Shown piece after piece: positions 31,701 through 40,793 of a stretch of DNA of 64,000 bases. Numbering within the stretch: position 1 is the first letter of the stretch; every line of letters starts with the position of its first letter. This DNA is from Raffaelea ambrosiae. Lineage: Eukaryota > Ascomycota > Sordariomycetes > Ophiostomatales > Ophiostomataceae. A program made the translations under genes and the position numbers. The DNA lies in the NCBI GenBank assembly GCA_002778195.1, contig PCDI01000009.1, positions 1,204,725 to 1,268,724 on the forward strand, read 5' to 3'. The notes under the pieces are model-generated. The model ran no database searches. It worked only from the letters and a program-made list of their open reading frames with translations, and had not been told where the DNA came from.

Positions 31701-33807
31701 AGTCGGCGGGGTTGGTGTAGGTGCCGGTGGGGATGTGGTAGGTGTTGGGGTCGTCGGGGGAGCGGGCGACGTGGATGCCAAAGGAGGCCATCATGGCGAT
31801 GGTCATGTCGATGTACGGCTGGGAGACGGGCTTGCCGCCGACGAGGCGCAGGACGACGGGCGTCTTGGCGTAGGGGGCGGCCATGAGGAGGGAGGAGACG
31901 TACTGGGAGGAGACGGTGGCGGCGAGCTCGACGAGGCCGCCGCGGAGGCCGTCGGCGGCGTCGACGCGGATGGGCAGGCTCTTGTTGTCGCCGAGGAAGT
32001 CGACGGCGATGCCGTTGGCGCGCAGGGCGTCGACGAGGGGGCCGATGGGGCGGACCTGCATGCGCTCGTTGCCGGTGAGGACGGTGGAGGCGGCGCCGGA
32101 AGCCGACGGGGCAGCGAGGGCGACGACGGAGGCCAGGAAGCGCGAGGCGGTGCCGGCGTTGCCGAGGTAGAGCGGGTCGGCGGCGGCCTGGAGGCGGCCG
32201 GCGTTGCCGGTGACGGCGAGGACGTCGCCGGCATCCTCCCAGGCAAAGGAGGCGCCGCGGAGGGCGGCGAGGGCGGAGAGCATGTACTCGGTGTCGTCGG
32301 AGCGCAGCAGGTTGCGCAGACGGCAGGTGCCCGTGCCGAGGGCGGCCAGGACGAGGGCGCGGTTGGAGATGCTCTTGGAGCCGGGCGGGGTGACGGTGAC
32401 GGCGGCTCCGGCCCCGGCCCCGGAAGCGGGCAATTTCGGGACGAGCGGCGTGACGCGCACAGACGGCGACAGGACCAGGCGAATGTGCTTGTCGTCGACG
32501 ACGGTGGCGCGCGGCTCGTGGGTGCGGCCAATGGCGGCCAGCAGCACAATCTTCTTCTTGGCGCCCTCGTTCTTCTTGTCGACGGCCATCTTGCCCAGCA
32601 CGACGTCGACCGGGCACAGCTTGCCGGCGGTGCGGGCCACCACGCGCTTGTCGGCCAGCGACGTGGGCAGGTCGTAGCTGGCCAGGCACTTGACCAGGCG
32701 GGCGACGGCGGCCGGGGCCAGCACGCCCAGGTGGCGGGCCAGCTCGGCCTCCTTGACCATGCCGATGGCCACGGCCTCGCCGTGCAGGACCTGGGGCGTC
32801 AGGATGGCCTCGTAGCCGTGGCCGATGGAGTGGCCGAGGTTGAGGATGTTGCGCAGGCCGCCCTCCTTCTCGTCGGCGGACACGACCTCGGCCTTGACGC
32901 GGGCCGACGCCAGCACGATGCGCTTGAGGATGGGCTGGATGGCGGCCAGGTCGGACGGCCCCGGCACGGGCGGGCGGCCGCGCACGGCGGCCAGCACGGC
33001 CGGGGCGTCGGCTTCGAGGGCGGCAAACTCGGCCTCGTTCCAGATGGCGGCGGTCTTGACGACCTCGGCCATGCCGTTGACGAACTCGCGCGTGGGCAGC
33101 GTGCCCAGGAAGTCCAGGTCGATGTACACGCGCTGCGGCTGCCAGAAGGCGCCGACCAGGTTCTTGCCCAGCGGCGTGTCGATGGCCGTCTTGCCGCCAA
33201 TGGACGAGTCGACCATGGCCAGCAGCGTGGTCGGCACCTGGACGACGCGCACGCCGCGCATGAACGTGGCCGCCACGTAGCCGATCATGTCGCCGATCAC
33301 GCCGCCGCCCAGCGCCACCACCACCGTGTCGCGCGTGCACGTGTGGGCCAGCATCCAGTCTTCGATCTCCGCCTTGGTCTCGCGGCTCTTGGACGACTCG
33401 CCGGGCGGGATGGCGTACGTGAGCAGGCGCGCCGCCGCCGCCTTGGCCGACGGTGCCAGCGCCCGCCGCGCCTGCTCAAACGCCGCCACGAACGGCTCCA
33501 CGTACAGCGGCTGCAGGTTGGTGTCCGTGATCAGCACGTACGTCGACGACGGCAGGCTGTGCAGCAGGTCGTGCGGCACAAAGTCCAGCCAGAGGTGCTC
33601 GTCCACCACGATCATGTCCTTGCCCAGGATGGCAATGCGAGTCGGCCCACTGCCCGGGTCGCTCCTGCCGTGCGCGCTGCCATTGCCAGCTGCGTCTGTT
33701 TTGTCCGTTTTGTCTGTTATGTCTGTTCTGGTGTCTGTTCTTGTGCTTCTTGTGTTTCTCGTGTCAGCGGCCGCCGTGGCCGCATCTGCAGAGTCGTTGC
33801 CGCCCAT
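28756..33807 (-). CDS. aro1: Pentafunctional AROM polypeptide
   Basis: Carries out five central steps of the shikimate pathway in the cytosol, from DAHP to EPSP. Exons 33807-28912 and 28824-28756 (intron 28825-28911, 87 bp, in-frame, branch GCTAAC) give 1654 residues. In order: 3-dehydroquinate synthase (about 55-450; GGGVIGDMIGYVAATFMRG, SSIGGKTAIDTPLGKN), EPSP synthase (about 465-915; PPGSKSISNRALVLAALG, LGNAGTASRF), shikimate kinase (about 935-1120; P-loop GMRGAGKTTTG), type I dehydroquinase (about 1122-1350; catalytic His in IIASHHDP, Schiff-base Lys in GDVIKLIGVAK), shikimate dehydrogenase (about 1360-1654; GEPIAKSRSPALHN, DNTDWLGM, VVGSGGTTRAAIYAL). All key motifs look intact. The start gives a 54-residue Thr/Asp/Lys-rich leader before the usual KIAILG-like beginning; no later ATG fits. 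The intron cuts the final strand, so unspliced reading would insert 29 residues before FQLWTG. Confidence 0.96.
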   Translation of the reverse strand: MGGNDSADAATAAADTRNTRSTRTDTRTDITDKTDKTDAAGNGSAHGRSDPGSGPTRIAILGKDMIVVDEHLWLDFVPHDLLHSLPSSTYVLITDTNLQPLYVEPFVAAFEQARRALAPSAKAAAARLLTYAIPPGESSKSRETKAEIEDWMLAHTCTRDTVVVALGGGVIGDMIGYVAATFMRGVRVVQVPTTLLAMVDSSIGGKTAIDTPLGKNLVGAFWQPQRVYIDLDFLGTLPTREFVNGMAEVVKTAAIWNEAEFAALEADAPAVLAAVRGRPPVPGPSDLAAIQPILKRIVLASARVKAEVVSADEKEGGLRNILNLGHSIGHGYEAILTPQVLHGEAVAIGMVKEAELARHLGVLAPAAVARLVKCLASYDLPTSLADKRVVARTAGKLCPVDVVLGKMAVDKKNEGAKKKIVLLAAIGRTHEPRATVVDDKHIRLVLSPSVRVTPLVPKLPASGAGAGAAVTVTPPGSKSISNRALVLAALGTGTCRLRNLLRSDDTEYMLSALAALRGASFAWEDAGDVLAVTGNAGRLQAAADPLYLGNAGTASRFLASVVALAAPSASGAASTVLTGNERMQVRPIGPLVDALRANGIAVDFLGDNKSLPIRVDAADGLRGGLVELAATVSSQYVSSLLMAAPYAKTPVVLRLVGGKPVSQPYIDMTIAMMASFGIHVARSPDDPNTYHIPTGTYTNPADYVVESDASSATYPLAVAAITGTTCTVPNIGSASLQGDAAFAVSVLRPMGCTVRQTATSTTVTGPPLGALQALPAVDMEPMTDAFLTASVLAAVAAGTTRITGIANQRVKECNRIRAMKDELAKFGVDARELDDGIEIDGRPDIAALAHPARGIHCYDDHRVAMSFAVLATVAPQPVLILERECVAKTWPGWWDILSQAFHVELRGEEPPTTGADADADESATASSSARPAAADRSIFVIGMRGAGKTTTGHWAAQILGRTFVDLDAELERRHNCTIPDMIRGSYGWEGFRKAEVELLADVMANQSTGHVFSCGGGIVEIPKARDLLVAYGRSGGCVLLVHRDTEAVIRYLMKDKTRPAYSEDIRGVYLRRKDWFVQCSNHYYHSPYSGDREPPREAPADFEQLVSFITGRSAHLLPDVQRKPQSFFVSLTVPDVAAAMDIIPRVVVGSDAVELRVDLLADHSVESVSDQVSLLRRAAPKVPIIFTVRTAGQGGRFPDDQPDQALALYREAIRVGVEYIDLEMTMPDYVIQAVTKERAFSRIIASHHDPQAKLSWKNAGWIQYYNKALQHGDVIKLIGVAKAMEDNYAAALFKSRMLAAHDKPMIVLNMGAKGKLSRVLNGFLTPVAHPELPFAAAPGQLSAREIRQALALIGDLDPRRFVLFGEPIAKSRSPALHNALFDLTGLPHHYSLAETSQVADVEPIVRAPDFGGASVTIPLKLDVMKVVDEVTDAAKVIGAINTIVPVPLPSSSGAESSHRANHLLGDNTDWLGMIHALRGAGVEKRTASNPGAGLVVGSGGTTRAAIYALHALGIAPIYLAARNLESGERLAASFPAEYDIHLLGPPPRGVAADVATPPSVIVTTVPADRPLDAGVFAIVKTLLERSAALKDTRVLLEMAYQPRHTPAMQLAEGYGWTTVPGLEVLAAQGWYQVSLASTPFICHLMVKDELEQAMLTTSPSQFQLWTGITPLYEDARSAVMGSG

Positions 33808-34341
33808 TGTTGCCAATTGGGTCCGCCAGCGGTCGATGTTGCTTCTGGGAGGTTGGGAGAGGCAGTCGAGCGAAACTGGGCAGTTTCGACCGCAGTCTGG
33901 TATGACTCTTTCATGGACCTTTTTCCCCGTTTTTTTTTTTCTTTTGGGGGGTTTTTTTTTCTGCCGTTCCATTTCGTGGTGACACTGTCCTACTGTGCAT
34001 GCCTTTTGCAATTAAATTTGCGTTTTATTTTATTCGTGGGCTGCACAGCTGGGCCTCTAGTGCCTTGCGCTATTCTGATTGCAGACTAGTACGGTAAACA
34101 TTTTAGCCGTCCCCATTTTCCCATTTTTGCAGCTGGGGCATCCTGACTAATACAATCCCCGTCCATTTCTGCGGGCCAGGCCTTAAGCGATGTCACCACA
34201 CATTGCGTGCGAGACGTTGACTCCAAGCAAGCTATGAACAGAAATAACAAGCATCAGAAGAGAAACAAACTACTATGTAGCTAGGCACGACCCCTACCTT
34301 CCCCAGAGACTAACAGCACTCCCTCGTCATCCCATCATCCC
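33808..34341 (-). promoter_or_regulatory. AROM promoter region with two TGACTC cores
   Basis: This 534-bp gap between the start of AROM and the 3' end of the next minus-strand gene should hold the AROM promoter. TGACTC occurs at 33903-33908 and 34218-34223, the six-base core of the TGACTCA site of Gcn4/CPC1/CpcA, the cross-pathway regulator of amino-acid genes. Both have a different seventh base. T-rich runs at 33930-33960 read as A-rich on the AROM sense strand. Confidence 0.4.
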
Positions 34342-36748
34342 CTACACTCCATACCAGCCCCCACCCTGCCAGCACGCCGACGCCGCATTCCAGTCCGTCG
34401 AAGTGGAATACTCGGTTTGTCTGCAGTTTGTTAGCAAAAGCTCCAGGAAAGGCAGGTCCCAAAGTCTCACTCAATCCACCAGCACCTACCCTATCCAGAC
34501 CGTCGCAGACGTCGTTATCGTCTCCGTCTCCACCTGAAACTCCGTCACCGGCTGGGCCTGGTAGTAGATCGTCTCTACGTCGTCGACGTTGCAGACTGTC
34601 TGCGCCTCGGGCGTCCTGTTGACAGTGGTCAGCTGATATGCCGCTTGGGTCGGCGATGAGGCTGTGGTAGTTGTTCACTTACACTGTCGATGTGGTGCCG
34701 ACGTAGTCTTCTGCATGTCAGCCAAGACCACGACCCAACGCCAAAAAAGGTCTTCCCCCCTTGTTAGCCTCCCACTTACACGCTTCTGTCTGCGTTGGCG
34801 CCATCGCCATCTGCGTTGTCGTCCTCGTCACCGTGTATGTCGTCTCGTATACCGTCGTCGTCGATGCCGCTATGGACACCGGCGTCCGCCGAGCCACCGG
34901 CTCCGTCTCAACAGCTGCCAACCTGTTAGCATCATTGTCCGTCCATCGCCCTGTCTGGGCTTCTTCTCTGAAGTAATTGAGTGGGGTGAGTCGGGCATAC
35001 AGTGTCCTCCGCGTCCTCCACCGCCGCGGCCACCGCCCCCTCCGCCTCCACGGCCTCCGCCCCCGCCTCCGCCGCCTCGTCCGCCTCCTCCTCCACGGTT
35101 TCCACCACCCCCTCCTTTTTGGGGTCAGCTTTCCTGTTCTCTCAAAGTGTATCAAAGGCCAGCACACTTGTGCCTCGTGTAAAGGCCATGTAAAGGTCAG
35201 GTATACTAGGCATACCTGGCCAACGGGCAGGTCAGGAAAAACAGATAAAGAAGAATACGTACCTCCTCCACCTCTTCCACCGCCACCTCCTCGTCCACCA
35301 CTACCTCCTCCACGGCTACCACCGTTTCCACCACCTCCTCCACGGCTACCACCGTTTCCACCACCTCCTCCACGGCTACCACCGTTTCCACTACCTCCTC
35401 CACGGCTACCACCGTTTCCACCACCTCCTCCACGGCTACCACCGTTTCCACCACCTCCTCCATGGCCACCACCGTTTCCACCACCTCCTCCTTTACCGCT
35501 GCCGTTCCCGCCGCCGTTCCCGCCGCCGTTCCCGCCGCCGTTCCCACCGCCTCCAGGTCTCCCTCCTCCTCCACCTCCACCTCCACCTCCACCTCCGGGT
35601 CGACCTCCGCCGCCGCCTGGTCTGCCTCCTCCGCCTCCTCCTCGGCTTCCCCCGTTGCCGCCTCCGTGGCCGTGCTTCCATCCCCAGCCACTGTTGCCGA
35701 ACCATGGCCTGCAGTCCCCGCAGCCCTGCGGAATCGCGTTCTGTGGCACAGGCGGTGGCGTATCAGCCTGGGGCGGAATGGGTTGGTTCTGGTAATGGCA
35801 TTGTGCATTCAGCGCCACCGTTGTCGCGTAAGCCAACGTCACCACCCCGACCGTCGTCCATTCCTCCGCCGTAGACACCACCGTTTCAACTGGCCCGTCG
35901 ATGAACTGTGTCACAGTATCGTCTTGTTCGCCGCTGCAGCTGCCAATCACCTTGGGGACTTCTGCATATATCGTATGGACATTTGTCATTGTTGTTGTGA
36001 TCGCTGCAGTGTGTTCTGGTCAGCAATCCAGCCCCAGAAAAGACTTGGAGAACGGTCGTGGCCTGGACAACGTACTAGACGCGGGCGGTGTGCTTGTCAC
36101 CCCAATGGACACCGTCGGCGTGATCTAGGTGTACGTCATTCGTAAGTGCATGTCATTACAGAAGCCAGTCCACACGTCCGTCACTCCCTACCGTGATCAC
36201 CGTTTTCTCCGGCGCCCCGACTGTCAACGCAAACTTGCGCTGTACGGCAAAGTCAGAGTCGTCGGCCTGAATGACAACCGTCCACTGCCCGGACGACATG
36301 GCGGAGAGCTTGACGTCGCTGTCGACAGGGCCCACGTGTTAGCAGTACTCTTTCCCTGCTTCCCGACATGGTCAGTCAGCAATTTATGCCTGTGCAACTT
36401 GCCATGACGACTGTTGCTGGCCCCCTTCGCTAGCCTTGATCGCCGAGCAGGTAACCTGGTTGCCCTCGGGAGAGACCAAGATAGGCTGGACAGTGTCGTC
36501 GTTACATCCTGGAGGCGGAAAAGGTTATGAATAGTCAGTCCGGATCCACTCCCAGTCTCGCAGCCGGACAATTCCCTACCTGAGAATTGAGAGGTAAATG
36601 TGAAGCTGCTGTCTGACGTTCCGTCGATGAGGTATGAGCCCCCGTTGGTGTAGTCGATTCCGGAGCATGTGCAGTCTCCCACAGCATGCCGCGCAAGAAA
36701 GACACCAGCCAGGCTGGCATGGAGAGCCTTCCATCGTGTGCGTGCCAT
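34342..36748 (-). CDS. Secreted Gly/Thr-rich cell-surface-type protein, function unknown
   Basis: Ten exons on the minus strand: 36748-36580, 36508-36403, 36318-36192, 36124-36076, 36003-35263, 35114-35001, 34914-34780, 34707-34683, 34615-34490, 34420-34342; joining them keeps one frame of 556 residues. Residues 1 to about 24 look like a signal peptide (core LHASLAGVFLA). A Cys-containing domain follows (about 25-133: GDCTCSGIDYTNGGSYLIDG, SGCNDDTVQPILVSPEGNQV, QWTVVIQADDSDFAVQRKFA), then a Thr/Pro stretch, a large Gly/Asn/Ser/Arg repeat block (about 225-435), and a Thr-rich tail (TTTVYETTYTVTRTTTQMA, ITTSATVW) ending CWQGGGWYGV. I recognise the N-terminal domain as recurrent in Pezizomycotina secreted proteins but know no function. 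The second intron has a GC donor (GCAAGT). The start and the 34708 acceptor are the least secure points. It is the last gene before the AT-rich block. Confidence 0.72.
35311..35490 (-). repeat. 30-bp coding minisatellite, six units
   Basis: Six back-to-back 30-bp units in the large exon of the secreted Gly-rich gene; only three or so base differences separate them. On the coding strand each unit gives ten residues of the pattern GGGGNGGSRG. A second, 12-bp array (ccgccgttcccg, about four copies) follows at 35507-35553. Confidence 0.9.
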
Positions 36749-37746
36749 CTCGAATGCCGTGGCAAGCTCGTGCTGGAAAGTTGATTGCCCCCGTGAACTG
36801 CCCGATGCCAGACACAATCTCTGTCACCACGTTGGCGTTCTCGAGAGAGGATGGAATGTGTCTTGGGCGCAGATACGAACAAATAAGATGACACAGACGC
36901 CGTGCATATGGCTGTTCTGGCCACAGCCATCTTCCAGAGACCCGGTGGAGGATAAATGCGTATATGAAGTCATATTGCGGCGACCTGGAAGTGGCACCGC
37001 CAAGGACGGGGAAATCACTACAGCCTATATCACAGCCCGCTAAAAAATTGTCCGGAGTGAGCAAACATGACCACGAAATTGATGAGTATGAAAGGGAGAC
37101 AACCGGTGTCCCCAGTCGTGGAATAGAGCATGCCAAGCCCGCTATACAGCTTTTGAGATGACCACTTCATGAGGACGCATAAGATACTGAGTTGGAGATA
37201 GGAGCTCGGTGACGAGATAAGGGACCGACAAGGAAGACCAGTGTGCCAGGACTGTATATATAACAAGCAGCAGAGACGAAGGCCTAGTATTTTGCCTTCG
37301 GGCTCGGGCATTGCCTTCATAGCTATTCAATTGTCTTTCGCATTGCCGCTTTTCTTTCGTTTTTTTGGCCGGTTAAGAAAATAAACAGCCTTCTAGGGCT
37401 TCCTTCAATCACGTCGCCTCTGATCACGACCTTTCGGTATCGTTGCTAATAGCGGCACCTTTTCTTGCCGGCCAGTGCGCTCAAGTCCCGGAAGGAAGGT
37501 GCGCTGTATATCACCACTGCGAGGAGCCCCGTAGAGTTGTTGTTTAGCTTTTGTACCCGTTACGCTATTAAATTAATGTTTCTTGTTCTTAAACAAGTCT
37601 TCTATATTACCAGCTGCCTGTTTGGGTAGAACCACGTGGACTCTTAATAATGCTACACCGCTCGTGGCCGGCGAAGTTCATTTCCGTCCACACACTCTGG
37701 CCTTATATAATAAATTATAACCCATTCCCCTCTGCTCTAAATAAAA
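36749..37746. other. Promoter of the Gly-rich gene and border of the AT-rich block
   Basis: About 1 kb without a supported gene. The left part should hold the promoter of the minus-strand Gly-rich gene. At about 37250-37270 there is TGTATATATAACAAGC, and around 37530-37640 a stretch that looks like the end of a long terminal repeat of an unidentified element, but I found no second copy. Composition shifts from balanced to AT-rich across 37340-37750. Confidence 0.45.
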
Positions 37747-37800
37747 CGTTAAAAGTAGGGTACGATAGTTGCATTAGAGTATCGTATAAGGCTAAACTAA
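37747..37800 (-). mobile_element. Fragment of a copia-type LTR
   Basis: About 54 bp matching one end of the LTRs at 53045 and 58359 (shared words such as atagttg and cgtataa). Differences are mainly C/T and G/A, and this copy keeps more G and C than the other two, so it was less mutated or is older sequence cut off early. Confidence 0.55.
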
Positions 37801-37820
37801 CTACCGTAAAAAAAAGTGTT

Positions 37821-38189
37821 TATAAAGATATCGCGAGCCTGCTCGGATGCGTGCCTTGCGAGCAGCCTAAACACGTGCGAGCAACCTGCCCAAGCACGTG
37901 CCACCCCCAGCAGGGCACGTGACTGTGCAGTCAGCGTAAGCCCGAAGAGAAGTGCGCCACGAAGCGCACGCACGGGCCTCTGGGTATGGCGCGGAGCTAA
38001 AGCTTCGTACGCGGCTTAAAGGCGCTACGTACAAAGCCCCTTAAGAGCCCTCGATATAGCGAGGCCTCCCACCTTTTTCGAAGGAAGGGGGATAAGATTT
38101 AGTTGTATAATTTATAAGATCCTACCTTCGTTAATAAAATACTTTTACTTTTTATAATCTTTTACTTAACTATAAGTATTATTTTAATA
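37821..38189 (+). repeat. 5' LTR of element A
   Basis: Aligns end to end with the cleaner solo LTR at 54541-54887 (reverse orientation). The LTR ends TG..CA of that copy appear here as TA..TA, the change expected from C-to-T mutation on either strand. It keeps blocks of GC-rich sequence (37840-38080) that other copies have lost, so it is among the less mutated copies. Confidence 0.8.
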
Positions 38190-38721
38190 TTTTTTAAATC
38201 TTTTATTTAAAGTTATTTAAAAGATTAAAGAAGATAACATCGAGTACGAAATAGTAAAAACGAGGGTAAATAATAATAACGACCGTTAATAAAAACCTTT
38301 TATTAATAACGATTATACTTTTTAATATTAAAAAGAAAACGGTTAAAGCGAGCGATTAGTTTAATAATAAATCGGTATTTACGATTATATTAGTTTAAAA
38401 AACCGTTAAAAATAACGAATTTATTATAGTTTAAACTCGTTATAAGCTTAAATAAATAAAAAAGTAATTAATATTCGTTAAATAAGTTCGTAATATTAAA
38501 GCCGAGCTTTTATAAATTAAATAATAAACTTTATAACTTTAAATAATTTAAATATTAATAATAAAATATTTTAAAGTTAATAAACGCGTATAACGAAACG
38601 TAAGTTAATATTAAAAATTATTATAAGTTAACTTTTTATAATATAATTTATTTATTAACGTTTAATTTAAAAGTTAACGAAAGTAAAGATTATAACGAAG
38701 ATAATTATAATAATAAAGTTA

Positions 38722-38840
38722 CTCGTGCCAGGGCCCCACTTGTTTTTCGGGTCAAAAAACCGCCGCCCCGGAGGGGCGGCTCACTTTTGAGCCCCTTCTA
38801 ACGAAGGTGCTCACCATTTAAATGCACTCACTAGTTAAAT
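38722..38840 (+). repeat. Left terminal inverted repeat of the pogo element
   Basis: Begins ctcgtgccagggcccc and pairs with 40675-40793; the one mismatch is at about 38789 (G/A type). It contains the internal palindrome-like block cgccgccccggaggggcggc at 38761-38780, which can fold as a hairpin on its own. Confidence 0.92.
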
Positions 38841-38929
38841 ACACATAATAATAAATACCAAAAAAAAACTAACGATAATTCAAATAACAATACAAGAAAA
38901 ATAGATACAAAAAAAAACAATTATACCTC

Positions 38930-40676
38930 TTAGTTCGTCTCTTCAAGGGCTATTAAACGAGCTTGGGCTTGTTCTTCCGCGATCCGTTTTCGCTCCGCTA
39001 TAGCTAATTTTTTTCTGCTCGTAGATGCGTCTTCTTTGCTTTTGCTGCTTGGTCTGCCAGCGTATTAGTACGCATTTTCCTCCCTTCTTCGACTCGTATT
39101 ACTCCTCCTTATTAAAAGCGTGTATTTCGCCCTACATGTGATAAGTCACGTTTTTTCCTAACTTGTCTAGACCTATCCATGTCACTGTTCAACCGGTTTG
39201 ATTCAACACGCCCCCGTTGAGCTGCTCGTTCTAATCGGTCAACTTTTTCTGCTAAATCCGGTTGGATACTACTTGCAACAATAGTCTCCTTTACTTCAAG
39301 CGCTAATTTATGTATTTAACGTAGAGTAACAGGTGTATTGAAAGGAGAAGAGAAGAAAGTTGGTACCTCCTGCTTTGGAATAGTCTCTTTACCCTAACCG
39401 AGGTTTCGTATTACCAAGTCTGGGTTTATGAGCACAAGCCCAGACTTTAAGAAAGAGTTTAGTATTGTACTCTTTTTATACGCTAATTGTTTAACACTAG
39501 CGAGCCTTATAAAGAACTTTTCTTTAGCAATTGAGTTAATATTATATCGTATAAAAGTAGTAGCTTCGCGTGAATAATAATGCTTTAAAGGTTGAAAAAT
39601 ACTAACATTCAAAGGTTGTAAGACGTGTGTTAAATGCGAAGGAAAGCCGAATGGGATAATTTCTATATTGGTTAGTATAGAATATATAAAAAAAGAAAAA
39701 AGTACATACCGTAATCGTCACAGTATTAAATAAACTCAAACTCAATAGTATAATATATACTAAACCCGTTAAAAAGAAGCAATCTTTTTGCGCTCTTAAA
39801 GTACTTCTTTAAACAGCGCTCAAAGTGTTAAATCCACTCCATATTCAAGCTATCATTATTATATCCAGTTAAACTAACACTGATAGTTGTATTATCCTCC
39901 AGATTTACTACTACATCACCGTACCACCGTATAAGGTGGTGTTCTCCTTTCAAAATAATGAAAGGGGGGATATGGTCTCCTCCTACAAATATTGACTCGA
40001 CAACAAAAGCTAGCTCTTTGTTCTCAAAAAGACCAAACTTTGGTGTACACTCCAGCCTAGTGACGACATTCATACCGTTCACAACACTAATCTAAAAGCC
40101 AGTCTCGTCCATGTTCCATATATCCTCTAAGTTCACTCCTTCTTTATTTATAATATCTTTAAACTCTAAAAACCACTCATAAATAGTACTTGGGTTTTCG
40201 GCATTTCGCCTTTTTTTATCAAGTACCTTCGATGATGATATCTTATAACTATAACGTCTCAAAAAGCGAGTAGTCTAGTTAACTCCAACTCGGCGAGGAT
40301 TTGGATTATGTGTGTTGGTAGTATTTTTTAAGATAGCGTTGGCAGCACTCTTCACGTGCGTACGAAAAAGAGGGAGATTACGACGAAGGTTTCGGTTAAT
40401 ATAATCACAAAGACCATGCTCTTCTCCCAATAGAAGTTTGGTGTGGGGAGGAGCGCGCCCTTTGGCAGAAGGTGTCCCAGATAGACGACGAGCGAGAGTG
40501 AACCGACTAACAGCAAATTTTTCAGCAACCACGCTAACTAGAGCTTTGGGATTTTTTTTCATAAAACTAATTGCATCAAGCAATCGAATTTCATATTCTG
40601 GCGGGTGTACGACCATGGTTGCGTTTAGTAGAAGTCTCCGAAGTTGGTTGGTGATAATTTCGGTGATCGTGTGCAT
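38930..40676 (-). pseudogene. Broken pogo/Fot1 transposase
   Basis: Reads on the minus strand from a likely ATG at 40616 (MVVHPPEYEIRLLDAISFM), through a Psq/CENP-B-like helix-turn-helix region to NMDETGF, the first catalytic Asp motif. Stops interrupt it at about 40274 (W to stop type) and just after NMDETGF, and again further on. The second and third catalytic Asp positions read LLLFNG and LQPLN, that is Asp replaced by Asn at both. A small intron with GTATGT donor and CTAAC branch lies near 39668-39712. The Gly/Asp-to-Asn and Trp-to-stop pattern is what G-to-A changes produce. It cannot be active. Confidence 0.82.
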
Positions 40677-40793
40677 TTAACTAGTGAGTGCATTTAAATG
40701 GTGAGCACCTTCGTTAGAAGGGGCTTAAAAGTGAGCCGCCCCTCCGGGGCGGCGGTTTTTTGACCCGAAAAACAAGTGGGGCCCTGGCACGAG
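40675..40793 (-). repeat. Right terminal inverted repeat of the pogo element
   Basis: Reverse complement of the left repeat with one difference over 119 bp. It is followed directly by the TA target duplicate and by sequence continuous with element B. Confidence 0.92.

Larger units (their letters stand above)
38722..40793 (-). mobile_element. pogo/Fot1-type DNA transposon inserted in element A
   Basis: A 2072-bp element with 119-bp terminal inverted repeats (38722-38840 and 40675-40793) that differ at only one base, flanked on both sides by TA (38720-38721 and 40794-40795). Element B carries the matching uninterrupted sequence (GTTAACGTAAAG near 61941), proving the insertion and its TA duplication. 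TA targeting, inverted repeats and a CENP-B-like transposase place it in the Tc1/mariner superfamily, pogo branch. The repeats keep GC-rich DNA that stands out in the AT-rich surroundings. Confidence 0.93.

Noticed and set aside
30886..34089. Very long open frame on the plus strand (over 1000 codons), and another of 764 codons at 31046-33340 in a second minus-strand frame
   Set aside because: Both are shadows of AROM. With nearly every third codon base G or C, stop codons are rare on the other frames. The products are Gly/Asp/Val- or Arg/Pro/His-rich with no domain, while the AROM frame has all five enzymes.
35311..35490. Regular 30-bp repeats suggesting a CRISPR-like array
   Set aside because: The units are contiguous without spacers, in frame inside a eukaryotic coding exon.
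34977..35795. Plus-strand proline-rich frame (PPPPRLPPFPPPP repeats)
   Set aside because: It is the antisense reading of the glycine-repeat exon. Splice logic and the signal-peptide domain support the minus-strand gene instead.
37030..37320. 96-codon minus-strand frame upstream of the Gly-rich gene
   Set aside because: No motif, no codon bias and no good start context; it sits in the compositional border region.
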